A DNA stretch of 64,000 nucleotides from Schistocerca nitens (taxonomy: Eukaryota > Arthropoda > Insecta > Orthoptera > Acrididae): assembly GCF_023898315.1 (NCBI RefSeq), contig NC_064615.1, positions 734,497,450 through 734,561,449 on the forward strand. The letters are read 5' to 3'. The notes beneath the pieces were generated by a model that worked only from the letters and a program-made list of their open reading frames with translations, was not told the DNA's origin and did not search any database. The translations under genes were made by a program, and so were the position numbers. This document shows, piece after piece, positions 49,954 through 61,240 of the stretch; position 1 is the stretch's first letter; each line of letters begins with the position of its first letter.

Positions 49954-52900
49954 TTCTTCTTCTTCTTCTTCTTCTTCTTCTTCTGCTTTTACGGCCTCAT
50001 TGGACCACTTCAGTCAATCATTTCTGGTCCTCTTCTTTGGAATTTTCCCCTTCCGAGTGGCCCAGTATCTCTTCATTCGTTCCGATGCTTTTCGTCGTTC
50101 CTTATCTGTAAATACCCTTTTCATTGTATGTCGTTTGTCAATTTTTGGCTTAAATCTTATTTCTGTGTCCCTCAACTTCTTTAAATTTGGCGTTTTGTTC
50201 TGCAAATCATCCAGGGTTATTTCCAGTTCTTCCATATCCTCTCTTATTTCCTTAAGCCATCCTCCTTGTTGTTTCAACTTCCAGAGTTTCTCAATAATTT
50301 TCCTTGATAATCTGGTGTCCTCAGAATGTGACCACAAAAAGAGATCCTTTTCTTTCGTATAGTATCAGTGATGGGCTCCAGTTCTCTGTATACCACTTCA
50401 TTTGGAACTATCCGCCATTGCCCAGCTTTTTGATATTTCTTATTTATGCATGTTCTAGCAATTCTTCTCTCTACTTTTAAAATTTTGTCAATTCTGTTTT
50501 TCTGGGTGACTTTAAAAAGAGTTTCACTTCCGTATGTAACCTCTGGTTGAACCACCGTCTTGTAATGTTTTAATTTTGTTTTAATTGATAGACATTTATT
50601 ATTATACGTAGACCATGTTAGTTTTTGAGCTTGTATCATTTTATTAGTTCTTGCTCGCCATGCAGGTTTCTCGTCCAATTTATGTGTTATAATTTCACCC
50701 AGGTATTTAAATTGTTTCACTATTTTAATTTCCCTATTATTCACTGTGATGTGATCTATTACAAGTGGATCCGTTACCATTATTTCAGTCTTTTCAAATG
50801 ATATCTGGAGTCCTAATTTTTGTGCTATATTTTGTAAGCTTGTTATTTGTTTTGTGGCTTCCTGAATATTATTAGCTAGTAATGCTAGGTCATCAGCAAA
50901 TCCCAAGCAATTTAGGTTTATTTTATCTTTCTTAGTTCCAATTTTAATATTCATAGGATTTTCCTTGTACCATTCTCTCATTACATATTCAAGAGCACAA
51001 TTGAATAGTAATGGTGATAAACAATCTCCCTGTCTCAACCCTGTTTTAATCGTAAATGGTTCAGATATTTCTCCTCTAAATTTTACTTTGGATTTGGTGT
51101 TTGTTAAGGTTAACTGTATCATTTTTATTAATTTAGGATGAAGTCCAAAATTCCTTAATATTTTCATCATTGAAGATCTATGGATGCAATCATACGCCTT
51201 TTTGAAATCTACAAAGGTTATGACTAGTTGTTTTTGCCTTCTTTTGTAGACATCCATAACTAACTTCAGGGTGATTATCTGTTCTGGGCAGCTTCTCCAG
51301 GATCTAAATCCACCTTGATATTCTCCCAGTTCCAGTTCTAGTTGATCTTTACAGCGGTTGTATAGTATTCTTGACATGATCTTATACGTGCAGTCCAAAA
51401 GGGAAATTCCTCTATAGTTGTCTGGATTTGATTTTTCTCCTTTCTTATGTAATGGATGTATTATAGCAGTAGTCCAATTTTCTGGTAATTTCTCTTCATT
51501 CCAGATTTTTACTATGCATTGGTGTAATGCTATCTTTACTGGTTCTGCTGCATATTTCCAAAGTTCAGCAAACGTTTGATCTTCTCCACTTGCTTTGTAG
51601 TTTTTGAGTTCTTTCAAAGCTCTGTAGACCTCATTAATTGTAGGTGGATTTATATTTTCTGCTGTTGTTTTAATTGGGGTTTCTGTGTTTATCTGAAGAA
51701 GTTCTGGGGGATCTTCACAATTTAGTAACTTGTTAAATGTTTCTGCTAGAATTTCTGTATTTTTACTTTTGCTATGGGCTAGGTTATTATCTTTATCTTT
51801 TAACATTAATGTTGGAGGATCATATCTTTGTACTTGTCTGCCAAATATTTTGTAATAGTCTCTTGAGTTTGTTTTTTCACTATTTGTTTCTATCATTAGA
51901 AGTATATCTTTTTGGTACTGACGTTTAACTCTCCTTATTATTTTTTGTGTTGTCTTCCTTTGTTTTGTGAGTTCCAAATATGATTTATCTGTTTTTTCAT
52001 TTTGATGCCTTAACCAGGCTTGGTGTCGATCCAACACTGCTTCATCACATTCATCGTTCCACCACTGGTGTTTTTTCCTTGGATTTATAGGGGCAACTTG
52101 TTCAGCTATTTGTTTCAATTTGGGAATTATTTCTTCCAGATCATCTGTTATTTTTATATCCCTGGTTTGTGCTTCATAATCCTCATTTTGTATCAGTTTA
52201 TGAGGGTCATAGGTTCTCTTCTTCTTCTGGTGGGATTTTTTCTTTGCTAATGGGGTTAATTTAATTTTAATTTTTATCATGTAATGATCTGATCCGGTAT
52301 CTGTCCCTCTCAGTACTTTCACATTGTAAATTTCCTTGTGGTAATTCTTATCCATGCAGACATGGTCCAGTTGCCATTCTCCTTTTTTCCAGTCTGGATG
52401 TTTCCAAGTTTTAAGTTTACTTGGTCTTCTCTTAAAATACGTCGACTTTGAGATCATGTCATGGTTTCTGCAAAATTCCACTAGTCTTATGCCATTTTTG
52501 TTTGTTCTTCTTTGTGCTGTCCATTTCCCTATTATGTCTCTATATCTCTTTTCCCTTCCTAACTGGGCATTGAAGTCTCCAATTAAAATTTTGATGTGAT
52601 TTTTATTAATGTTATTCGTCGTTTGATCTAAGAGCTCCCAAAATTTTTCTACCTCTTCTCTGTGTTCTTTTTTATTATTTTTATCATTTGTCGGGGCATG
52701 GGCATTTATTATTGTGTACATTTTATTTGCAGCTTTTAGAGTTAATGTTGAGATCCTGGGAGATTGTGCTTTAAATTCTATTATGGACTCTATTATTTTC
52801 AGACTCACCACGAATCCTGTTCCAAATTGTGGACACTGTTTCATGACTCTTTTCCCTGGTATTCCCTTATAAATCCTATATCCTTGTGATTCTATCGGCT

Positions 52901-53410
52901 CCTGATCAGTATTTCTCATTTCTTGAAGTCCGGTTATGAGAATCCCCTTGTGATCCATTTCATCTGTCAGAATTTTGAGTTTGCCTGGTTGTATGAGGAA
53001 ATTTATATTGTGTGTCGCAATGTAGTTTATTTGTCCTGTCTTGAGTTTTGGTCGTCTGTCCGTTTTGGGTATTTTCAGATGCTCCGACTCATCCAAGTTA
53101 TCTTTCAGGTGACTGCCCACCGTATCCGAGTGCAGTCTTCCTTGGTTATTGCCAAGCGGTGGATTATTCCTTGAAAGATTTCCTTCCATGTTTGACTTTC
53201 AAAGGTAGTCAACCTTGTATGGAGCAAGCTCCGAGTTACAACTGCGGTTGTTAGCCGTAGAGGTTGTTTAGTGTTTGGTCCGCGAGAGCTATTTTATTTC
53301 GCTCAAGTCCGCCGGTAAACTGGTGAGGACCCCCCTATCCGCCACCTGGGACGCGCCACGTCGGAGTATCACCTCTCCGCCTGCTACGACACCGTAGTAG
53401 GTTCGTGGAT
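49954..53410 (-). mobile_element. Nearly full-length RTE-type non-LTR retrotransposon
   Basis: Runs from a GC-rich 5' untranslated region (about 53200-53410; GTGGCGGATAGGGGGGTCCT on the minus strand) through one long frame to a 3' (GAA)n tail, seen on the plus strand as TTCTTC repeats at 49954-49983. The 5' leader, the long open frame and the simple-repeat tail suggest a nearly complete and comparatively young insertion. No target duplication was confirmed. Confidence 0.85.
50014..53189 (-). pseudogene. RTE-type polyprotein: APE endonuclease and reverse transcriptase, one frameshift
   Basis: The main frame from the ATG at 53189 runs 971 codons without a stop. Endonuclease landmarks: HNI (Asn61), GLQE (Glu90), INAHAP, GDFNA (204-208) and GSDH (299-302). 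Reverse transcriptase landmarks: WTTAIIHPLHKKG, NYRGISLLDC, YQGGFRSWRSCPEQI, VDFKKAYD (660-667), LRQGDCLSPLLFN (718-730) and the catalytic FADD (764-767), then FKYLGEIITHKL. The canonical TWN of the endonuclease reads THN. Near 50320 the frame slips: the C terminus continues in the neighbouring frame (DTRLSRKIIEKLWKLKQQGG) down to 50014. The frameshift would remove about 100 C-terminal residues but leaves both catalytic domains whole. It may be a real inactivation or a sequencing error. Confidence 0.9.
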
Positions 53411-53419
53411 GATTTATTC

Positions 53420-53620
53420 TATTATAATTAAAAATCTAACAAGATAAAACAGTAAATTGGTATTACTCGTGTAAACTGAAGTGTGAAAAAGAATGAGGTG
53501 GCAGATTAATTCAAAAGCTATTTCTTGGAACACATGGCGAATTGTTATAATTTCGAAACCAGCCACACAAGAAACAGCTTTACAGTGTGTTTCAGAAGCT
53601 CACTGAACAGCTTAGAGGGA
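53420..53620. other. No recognisable feature
   Basis: Short AT-rich spacer between the RTE 5' end and a LINE tail. Confidence 0.35.
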
Positions 53621-53622
53621 CA

Positions 53623-53688
53623 ATCTACATCTACATCTCCATGTAGACTCCGAAAGCCATCTTATGGTATGTCGTAGAGGGGCCATTA

Positions 53689-53690
<2 letters not shown>
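53623..53690 (-). repeat. CR1-type LINE 3' tail fragment
   Basis: Minus-strand sequence ends in GGAGATGTAGATGTAGATTG after CATAAGATGGCTTTCGGAGT. This resembles the terminal region of copy C (GCGGTGCGTTGTCCAGTATT before its GATGTA tail). Only about 70 bp remain. Confidence 0.55.
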
Positions 53691-53691
<1 letters not shown>

Positions 53692-53746
<55 letters not shown>

Positions 53747-53749
53747 ACA
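53692..53749. repeat. (TC)n(AC)n compound microsatellite
   Basis: About 30 bases of TC followed by about 27 of AC, adjoining the LINE tail fragment. Confidence 0.96.
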
Positions 53750-53992
53750 GTGTATTATCATCTTTTCTGAGGAACACTTACTTTTAGCTCGTCGGATATG
53801 AATTATACACATGACGCGCCCGTTTAGTTTCTGAGAATGGAGAATATCTGTACACACGTTTCCTTTAATTACGCGCATACACGTATCGGTTGACAATAGG
53901 TGCTGAACAGTGTGTTCTGAACCTCATTCGATATGGAATATCGATATGGAATATCCAAATGTCTCAGTCTTAATAAGATCCTCTGTAATGTC

Positions 53993-54201
53993 TGTTCAAA
54001 AATGGTTCAAATGGCTCTGAGCACTATGGGACTTAACTTCTGAGGTCATCAGTCCCCTAGAACTTAGAAATACTTAAACCTAACTAACTAACCTAAGGAC
54101 ATCACACACATCCATGCCCGAGGCAGGTTTCGAACCTGCGACCGTAGCGGTCAGGCGGTTCCAGGCTGTAGCGCCTAGAACCGCTCGGCCACTTCGGCCG
54201 G
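53993..54201 (-). repeat. tRNA-derived SINE, type A
   Basis: Minus-strand full-length copy: head GCCGGCCGAAGTGGCCGAGC, B box GGTTCGAAACC, shared body, ending in an A-rich CATTTTTGAAC. Imperfect flanking CTGTAATGTC/CTGTAATATC may be the target duplication. Confidence 0.88.
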
Positions 54202-54209
54202 CTGTAATA

Positions 54210-54450
54210 TCGGGAATGGTATTCGGAGTACATAACATCCTTGGCATCAAAGGGCTTTACATCAGTGTAACGCACGAGGACGATCTATCCATTGCCTCAT
54301 AATGTGAATACTTAACTGTTCTTGTGAAATGTGCGAGGATTCCATCATACTAGATGCAGATATACTTGCGGACAGCCATCAATACTTTGCCGAACAGATT
54401 TTAGTAGTTTTTTTTAAGGGCTGGAGGGGGGGGGGTATGGGGGCAATCGC
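54210..54450. other. No recognisable feature
   Basis: Unassigned spacer with a G-rich run (GGAGGGGGGGGGTATGGGGG) near 54423-54442. Confidence 0.35.
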
Positions 54451-54454
54451 TCTT

Positions 54455-54810
54455 ATGACTGGTTTGACTGCGCCCGACACAACTCAGTCACCTGTGCCAG
54501 CCTCATCTCAGAAAGGGACTTCCACCCAACGTCTTCAAGTATTTGTTGGGTACAATCCAATATCTGTTTTCCCCTACAGTTTGTACCATCCACAGCTCAC
54601 TCATTCCCTAATTTCGTAACACATGTCCCATCGTTCCGATCCCATCTTTATCGCTGTCTTCCAAAGATTTCTCTCCTCGCCGATTTGGGGAGAACCTCCT
54701 CATTCTTTATCGATCTATCTAATTTTCAACATTCTTTTACCGCACCACCTCTCAAATATTTCGATTTCCTCCATTTCCGATTTGCTCACAATTCTTGACA
54801 GGAGGACGTG
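54455..54810 (-). pseudogene. RTE-type LINE 3' end fragment
   Basis: On the plus strand the series CTCATCTCAGAAAGGGACTT, GTCCCATCGTTCCGATCCCA, CTCTCCTCGCCGATTTGGGG, AGAACCTCCTCATTC and TCAACATTCTTTTACCGCAC matches the C-terminal coding and 3' region of an RTE-type LINE written backwards. The equivalent in the copy at 57217-59158 reads CTACCAACCGATCCCTTCTT, CCTCCTCATTAGTTATG and TCAGCATTCTTCTGTAGCAC. The frame is destroyed. Confidence 0.6.
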
Positions 54811-55205
54811 TATCACAGAATAAAGAAACAGAGGATGCTGTTGAAAAAAAAGTACAACAGTTCATATGTTCGTAGCGAACAAAGATACTAGAAAGATAGT
54901 CCCCCTGTTAGATGAAGAATATTTGCTTGATACACCTTAGATCCAAAGTGGCTTTCAATGATCAAGATAATCGGGATACACGTATATAAATTCTCTATTG
55001 CTGCAGTTTCGAAAGTGATGTAGGGGTTCGTTCAGTAACAATGAGAGAACCATACTGATGTAGCCAACTTGATCAGATGGCATCGAGCCATCATTCATAG
55101 GACGAGTAACAATGGAGAGTTATTGACACACTGTATGGAGGTGAAGCTCAGAGGTGGCTAGGTGGTGGAATAGTCATCTGTCTAAAGTTAACGGATGGTG
55201 GCAAT

Positions 55206-55470
55206 ATTTTTAAGCACAAGTCCATCAACCAAGTTTCCAGTCCAGGACGGCCAATCGGTTAGCGTCTCGATGACAAGCCGCAACCTGTTCTTCGTCATCG
55301 TCAGCAGCAGCCATTTAGCACCCACTGCTGGATACGTGGCCAATTCCAGATCATTCCAAACGTTGCGTTCTTCAGCTTTTCGGTTCCTTCTCCTGCTTCC
55401 CTCTTTATGTCGTCAATGTATCGTCCATTGGATCGCCCTTTACCTCTTTTCTTGGCGCTAACAATCTAAC
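55206..55470 (-). pseudogene. Possible non-LTR retrotransposon C-terminal fragment
   Basis: A minus-strand frame shows RNRKAEERNVWNDLELATYP, which resembles the RWTDDI...RNW...A.DR..W..L..AY ending of RTE-type proteins. The match is weak and the frame short, so this is a tentative call. Confidence 0.3.
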
Positions 55471-55687
55471 ACAGAATCTCATCGGTCAGTTTCCCATAAT
55501 TTCATGTGGGTATCTAGCTGACCCACCTTCATATAAGTTTCGTAACATTCATTATCACGACTTCCATTGTTCGTCGGGCAAAATTCATTTTTTAAGTCTT
55601 TGATTACGAAATCTCCATTTTTACTTCCGTAAGTTGACAGTAGCAGCAAATACAATGTGAATTCAGTTTCCCAGACGAACGCGAACA

Positions 55688-55938
55688 CCGAGCGAGGTGG
55701 CGCAGTGGTAGCACACTGGACTCGCATTCGGGAGGACGACGGTTCAATCCCGTCTCCAGCCATCCTGATTTAGGTTTTCCATGATTTCCCTAAATCGTTT
55801 CAGGCAAATGCCCGGATGTTTCCTTTGAAAGGGCACGGCCGATTTCCTTCCCAATCCTTCCCTAACCCGAGCTTGCGCTCCGTCTCTAGTGACCTCGTTG
55901 TCGACGGGACGTTAAACATTAACCTAACCTAACGTAAC
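55688..55938 (+). repeat. tRNA-derived SINE, type D
   Basis: Starts CCGAGCGAGGTGGCGCAGTG with B box ACGGTTCAATCCCGTCTCC, then CATCCTGATTTAGGTTTTCC, AAATCGTTTCAGGCAAATGC, AAAGGGCACGGCCGATTTCC and an AACCTAACCTAACG tail. A 12-bp exact target duplication, CGAACGCGAACA, flanks it (55676-55687 and 55939-55950). Head and body are unrelated to types A-C. Confidence 0.9.
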
Positions 55939-56047
55939 CGAACGCGAACAACCTTTTTATTTCTTTGAGTGTGCATCTACATGTACATCTACGTGATTAC
56001 TCTGCTATTCACAATAAAGTGCCTGAAAGGGGTTCAATGAACAACCT

Positions 56048-57216
56048 TCATGTTGTCTCTCTACCGTTCCACTCTCGAACGGCACGCGGGAAAAACGAGC
56101 ACTTTAATTTTTCTGTGCGACCCCTGATTTCTCTTATTTTATAGTGATGATCATTTCTCCCTATGTAGGTGGGTGCCAACAGAATGTTTTCGCAATCGGA
56201 GGAGAAAACTGGTGATTGAAATTTCATGAGAAGATCCCGTCGCAACGAAAAACACCTTTGTTTTAATGATTGCCACTCCAATTCACGTATCATGTCTATG
56301 ACACTATCTCCCTTATTTCGCGATAATACAAAACGAGCTGCCCCTCTTTGTACTTTCTCGATGTCATCCGTCAGTCCCACCTGATGCGGATCCCACACCG
56401 CACAGCAATACTCCAGATTAGGGCGGACAAGCGTAGTGTAAGCAGACTCTTTGGTAGACCTGTCGCACCTTCTAAGTGTTCTGCCAATGAATCGCAGTCT
56501 TTTGTTTGCTCTACCCTCAATATTACCTATGTCATCGTTACAATTCAGGTTATTTGTAATTGTAATCCCTAAGTATTTAGTTGAATTTACAGCCCTCAGA
56601 TTTGTGTGACTTTCCCGTAATCGAAATTTAGCTGATTTCTTTTAGTACACATAAGAATAACTTCACCCTTTTCTTTATTCAGGGTCAACTGCCACTTTTC
56701 GCACTATACAGATACCTTATCTACATCATTTTGCAAGTTCTTTTGAGCATCTGATGACTTTACAAGACGGTAAATGACAGCATCATCTGTAAACAATCTA
56801 AGACGGCTACTTAGATTGTTTCCTACGTCGTTAATATAGATCAGGAATAATAGAGGGCCTCGGGGAACGCCGGATATTACTTCTGTTTTACTCGATGTCT
56901 TTGCGTCTGTTTCTACGAATTGTGACCTTACTGACAGTAAATCACGAATCCAGTCGCACAACTGAGGCGATACTCCGTAGTCACAGTCGAAAGACTTCTG
57001 GAAATCTAAAAATATGGAATCAATTTGACATCCCCTGTCGATAGCACGTATTACTTCATGAGTATAAAGAGCAAGTTGTCTTTCACAAGAACGATATTTT
57101 CTGAATCCGTGCTGACTATATGTCAATAAATCGTTTTCTTCGAGATAGTTCATAATGTTCGAATACAGTATATGTTCTAAAATCCTACTGCAAATCGACG
57201 TTAGTGATGTTTTTGT
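56048..57216 (-). pseudogene. CR1-type ORF2, copy D, reverse transcriptase part
   Basis: Frame 57294-56704 carries LTSICSRILEHILYSNIMNY, QHGFRKYRSCERQLALYTHE, SIFLDFQKSFDCDYGVSPQL with a deletion after SFD, TEVISGVPRGPLLFLIYIND and LRLFTDDAVIYRLV. The catalytic ADD has become TDD. Frame 56398-56048 covers the end (WDPHQVGLTDDIEKVQRGAA, ENILLAPTYIGRNDHHYKIR, SFFPRAVREWNG). It is inactive through frame breaks and the upstream replacement. Confidence 0.88.
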
Positions 57217-59158
57217 TGTGATCTTCAGTCCTGAGACTGGTTTGATGCAGCTCTCCATGCTACTCTGTCCTGTGCAAGCTCCTTCATCTCCCAAAACTTA
57301 AAGCAGCCTACATCCTTCTGAATCAGCTTAGTGTATTCATCTCTTGGTCTCACTCTACGGTTTTTACTCTCCACGCTGCCCTCCAATACTAAATTGGTTA
57401 TCCCTCGATGTCTCAGAACATGTCCTACCAACCGATCCCTTCTTCTAGTCAAGTCGTGCCACAAGCTCCTCTTCTCCCCAATTCTATTCAACACCTCCTC
57501 ATTAGTTATGTGATCTACCCATCTAATCTTCAGCATTCTTCTGTAGCACCACATTTCGAAAGCTTCTATTCTCTTCTTGTCTAAACTATTTATCGTCCAC
57601 GTTTCACTTCCATACATGGCAACACTCCATACAAATACTTTCAGAAACGACTTACATTTAAATCTATACTCCATGTTAACAAATTTTTCTTCTTCAGAAA
57701 CGCTTTTCTTGCCATTGCCAGTCTACATTTTATATCCTCTCTACTTCGACCACCATCAGTTACTTTGCTCCCAAAATAGAAAAACTCGTTGACTACTTTA
57801 AGTGTCTCATTTCCTGATCTAATTCCCTCAGCATCACCCGACTTAATTCCACTACATTCCATTATCCTCGTTTTGCTTTTGTTTATGTTCATCCTATACC
57901 CTCCTTTCAAGACACTGCCCATTTCGTTCAACTGCTCTTCCAAGTCCTTTGCTGTCTGTGACAGAATTACAATGTCATCGGCGAACCGCAGAGTTTTTAT
58001 TTCTTCTCCATGGATTTTAATACCTACTCCGAACTTTTCTTTTGTTTCCGTTGTTGCTTGCTCAATATACAGATTGAATAACATCGGGGATAGGCTACAA
58101 CCCTGTCTCACTCCCTTGCCAACCACTGCTTCCCTTTCATACCCCTCGACTCTTATAACTGCCATCTGCTTTCTGTACTAAGTGTAAATAGCCTTTCGCT
58201 CCCTGTATTTTACCCCTGCCACCTTCAGAACTGAAAGAGAGTATTCCAGTCAACATTGTCAAAAACTTTCTCTAAGTTTACAAATGCTAGAAACGTAGGT
58301 TTGCCTTTCCTTAATCTATCTTCTAAGATGAGTCGTAGTGTCAGTATTGCCTCACGTGTTCCAGTATTTCTACGGAATACAAACTGATCTTCCCCGATGT
58401 CGGCTTCTACCAGTTTTACCATTCGTTTGTAAAGAATTCGCGTTAGTATTTTGCAGCTGTGGCTTATTAAACTGATAGTTAGGTAATTTTCACATCTGTC
58501 AAAACCTGCTCTCTTTGGGATTGGAATTATTATATTCTTCTTGAAGTCGAGGGTATTTCGCCTGTCTCATACATCTTGCTCACCAGATATAGAGTTTTGT
58601 CAGAACTGGCTCTCCTAAGGCTGTCAGTAGTTCTAATGGAATGTTGTCTACTCCGGGGGCCTTCTTTTGACTCAGGTCTTTCAGTGCTCTGTCAAACTCT
58701 CCACGCAGTATCATATCTCCCAATTCTTCTTCATCTACATCCTCTTCCATTCCCATAGTATTGTCCTCAAGTACATCGCACTTGTATAGACCCTCTATAT
58801 ACTCCTTCCACCTTTCTGCTTTCCATTCTTTGCTTAGAACTGGGTTTCCATCAAAGCTCTTGATATTCATGCTTGTGGTTCTCCTTTCTCCAAAGTTGTC
58901 TTTAATTTTCCTGTAGGCATTATCTATCTTACCCCTAGTGAGATAGGCCTCTACATCCTTACATTTGTCCTCTAGCCATACCTGCTTAGCCATTTTGCAC
59001 TTCTTGTCGATATCATTTTTGAGACGTTTGTATTCCTTTTTGCCTGCTTCATTTACTGTATTTTTATTTCTCCTTTCATCAATTAAATTCAATATTTCTT
59101 CTGTTACCTAAGGGTTTCTACTAGCCCTCGTCTTTTTACCTATTTGATCCTCTGCTGC
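57217..59158 (-). mobile_element. RTE-type LINE fragment inserted in CR1 copy D
   Basis: The 3' end is at 57217 (minus strand ...ACTGAAGATCACAACAAAAA). The sequence runs 5'-ward through the C-terminal WRAASNQSQD and GCYRRMLKIRW-like blocks (57225-57674), GVRQGCSLSPMLFNLYIEQA and LRFADDIVILSQTAKDL (57641-58165), EDQFVFRRNTGTREAILTLR (58225-58422) and the linker ILNLIDERRNKNTVNEAGKK, KAPGVDNIPLELLTALGEP (58580-59092). It stops at 59158, so the endonuclease is missing: a typical 5' truncation. At least three frame breaks are present. The family matches the remnant at 35785-37750. Confidence 0.88.
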
Positions 59159-60122
59159 CGTTTTGTGTACCATGGGGGATCAGTACCATCACTTATTAAT
59201 TTATGTGGTATATATCTCTCAATTGCTGTTGATACTGTCGCTTTCAAAACATTCCACAACTTTTCTACACTTACATGATCAGATAGGAAGGAGTGAAGAC
59301 TGTCTCTTAAAAAGGCGTTAAGAGCATATTTATTAGCTTTTTAAACAGATATACCTTGCGTTTCGTTTTGATTGTTGTAGGTGTTCCGACATTCAGCCTT
59401 GTGGTCGCTAATCCCTGTATTCGCCACAACACTCACTATTTGTCCAGGATTATTTGTTGCTACGACGTCAAGTATGCTTTCGCAACCATTTACGCTTCGA
59501 GTGGGCTCATGAACTAATTGTTCAAAATAATTTTCTGAGAAAGCATTCAGTACAATTTCGGATGATGTTTTATGCCTGCCGCCGGCTTTAAACGTAAAAT
59601 TTTTCCAGCATATCGAGGGTAGATTGAAGTCACCAACGACTATAATTGTATGAGCGGGGTACGTATTTGAAATGAGACAAGTTTTCTTTGAACTGTTCAG
59701 CAGCTATATCTTCTAAGTCGAGGGGTCGGTAAAACGATCCAATTAATAGTTTAGTCCGATTGTCAGGTATAACCTCTACCTAAACTATTTCACATGAACT
59801 ATCTACTTCAATTTCGCTACAAGGCAAACTACTGTATTTAATCTATCCTTTCTGAACACTGTTAGATCGTTTGAAAAAATTTCGGCTGAATTTATTTCCG
59901 GCTTTAGTCGCTCTCTGTACCTACAATTGTTTGAGCTTCAGTGATTTCTATTAGGGCTTGGAGCTGTGGTTCTTTCCCAATACAGCTACGACAATTTACA
60001 ACTACAATACCAATCGTTTCTACAACCACCTTACTGTGTTTTACCTGCCCACTTTTAGACGAACGCCCCTTCTGTGGTTCCCTAAGACCCTCTAAATTAA
60101 AAAACCGACCATTCCCTTCCAC
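59159..60122 (-). pseudogene. CR1-type ORF2, copy D, endonuclease part
   Basis: Starts near 60122 with the leader KHSKVVVETIGIVVVNCRSC, IGKEPQLQALIEITEAQTIV (Asn of NCRS and Glu of GTE are endonuclease positions). Decayed frames then give a SFYRPLD block, VVGDFNLP and, at the right limit, a GTDPPWYTK block. Several stops are present, for example after GTESD. Confidence 0.8.
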
Positions 60123-61078
60123 ACAGCCCCTGCTACCCGTGTAGCCGCATCCTGTGTGTAGTGGACTCCTGACCTATTAAGCGGAACTCGGAAACTCACC
60201 ACCCGATGGCGCAAGTCAAGGAATCTGCAGCCTACACGGTCACAGAACCGCCTGAGTCTCTGATTCAGACCCTCCACTCGGCTCTGCACCAAAGGACCAC
60301 AGTCGGCTCTATCGACGATGCTGCAGATGCTGAGCTCCGCCTTAATCTCGGAAGCAAGACTGGCAGTCTTTACCATTTTCGCAAGCCACCCGAAACCAGA
60401 CAGAATCTGTTCCGATCCAAAGCGCCACACGTCATTGGTACCGACATGAGCCACCACCTGTAGCTGGCTGCACCCTGTACTCTTCATAGTATCCGAAAGC
60501 ACCCTTTCCACATCCGGAATGACTCGCTCCGGAATGCACACGGAGAGTACACTGGCTTCCTTCCCCTCCTTGGCAACCATATTCCTAAGGGACCCCATTA
60601 CGCGCCTAACGTTGGAGCTCCCAATTACCAGCAAACCCACCCTCTGTGAGTGCTCAGACCTTGTGGAGCGAGGAGCTTCCTCTGGAACAGGGTGGACTAC
60701 TGCATCCGGCTCAGAGACATCGTCAGCCACAGATAATGCCCGAAACTTGTTCGTCAAACGAACCGGGGAGGCCCTATGATCAGCCCCTCGGAAAGTTTTT
60801 CGCTGCCTGCCAGACTTTGGAATGATCTACCACTCGACCACGGTTAAGGGATCAACCTCAGTGCAGGCAGTACCCGGGGAGGTCACAGCTGTGGACCGAT
60901 CGGAGGACACGTGGGACGTGCTCGACGTCCTTCGCATCCCCGCGTCTGATCCCCCACAGTGACGCCCCTTGGCGACAGTCTCAAGCTGTGTGACGGAAGC
61001 CAAAGCACCCTGAAGCCGTGAGCGAAGGGTCGCGAGTTCTTCTCGCATCTGTACACAACAATCACAGTTCCTTTCCAT
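60092..61078 (-). pseudogene. CR1-type ORF1: coiled coil plus SGNH-hydrolase-like domain, one in-frame stop
   Basis: I place the start at the ATG at 61078 (MERNCDCCVQMREELATLRS); the open frame reaches 61195 but the upstream part looks untranslated. An N-terminal CDCC cluster and a predicted coiled coil (REELATLRSRLQGALASVTQ) are followed by an in-frame TAG at 60827-60829 and then, in register, a Lys/Arg-rich stretch and an SGNH-type domain. Its blocks are VGLLVIGSSNVRRVM (nucleophile Ser in the position of GDS), VVAHVGTNDVW (GxND block) and GVHYTQDAATRVA (the His block). An esterase-like domain in ORF1 is known for CR1-group LINEs. Without the TAG the product would be about 329 residues. Confidence 0.82.
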
Positions 61079-61240
61079 TACTGCAGTCGCTCTTGTCTTA
61101 AAGCTCGGAAAAAATATGTAACAAGCGAACGGTGTACTCGCCTTATTAGTAGCAGGAACTAGCGGTGCTGCTCTCACTGACTGTGTAACTGACACTGAGC
61201 TGTTGTTTTCAGTTGTTCTAAGTGGCTAAATGTCCATTTA

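Larger units (their letters stand above)
55972..61240 (-). mobile_element. CR1-type non-LTR retrotransposon, copy D, with RTE insertion
   Basis: The longest CR1 copy here. From 5' to 3' on the minus strand: ORF1 (61078-60092), start of the ORF2 endonuclease (60122-59159), an RTE LINE segment (59158-57217), reverse transcriptase (57216-56048) and a degenerate ACGTAGATGTACATGTAGAT tail at about 55994-55974. The host sequence stops at GTDPPWYTK and resumes at LTSICSRILEHI. In copy A these points are about 635 bp apart, so the RTE segment replaced rather than simply split that part. Confidence 0.85.

Noticed and set aside
49853-50362. Plus-strand 169-codon open frame with a poly-Ser run
   Set aside because: It is antisense to the RTE coding sequence and its (GAA)n tail; the Ser run is the TTC/TCT repeat.
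60206-60463. Plus-strand frames across 60206-60779
   Set aside because: They are antisense shadows of the CR1 ORF1 SGNH-type domain, which has recognisable motifs on the minus strand.
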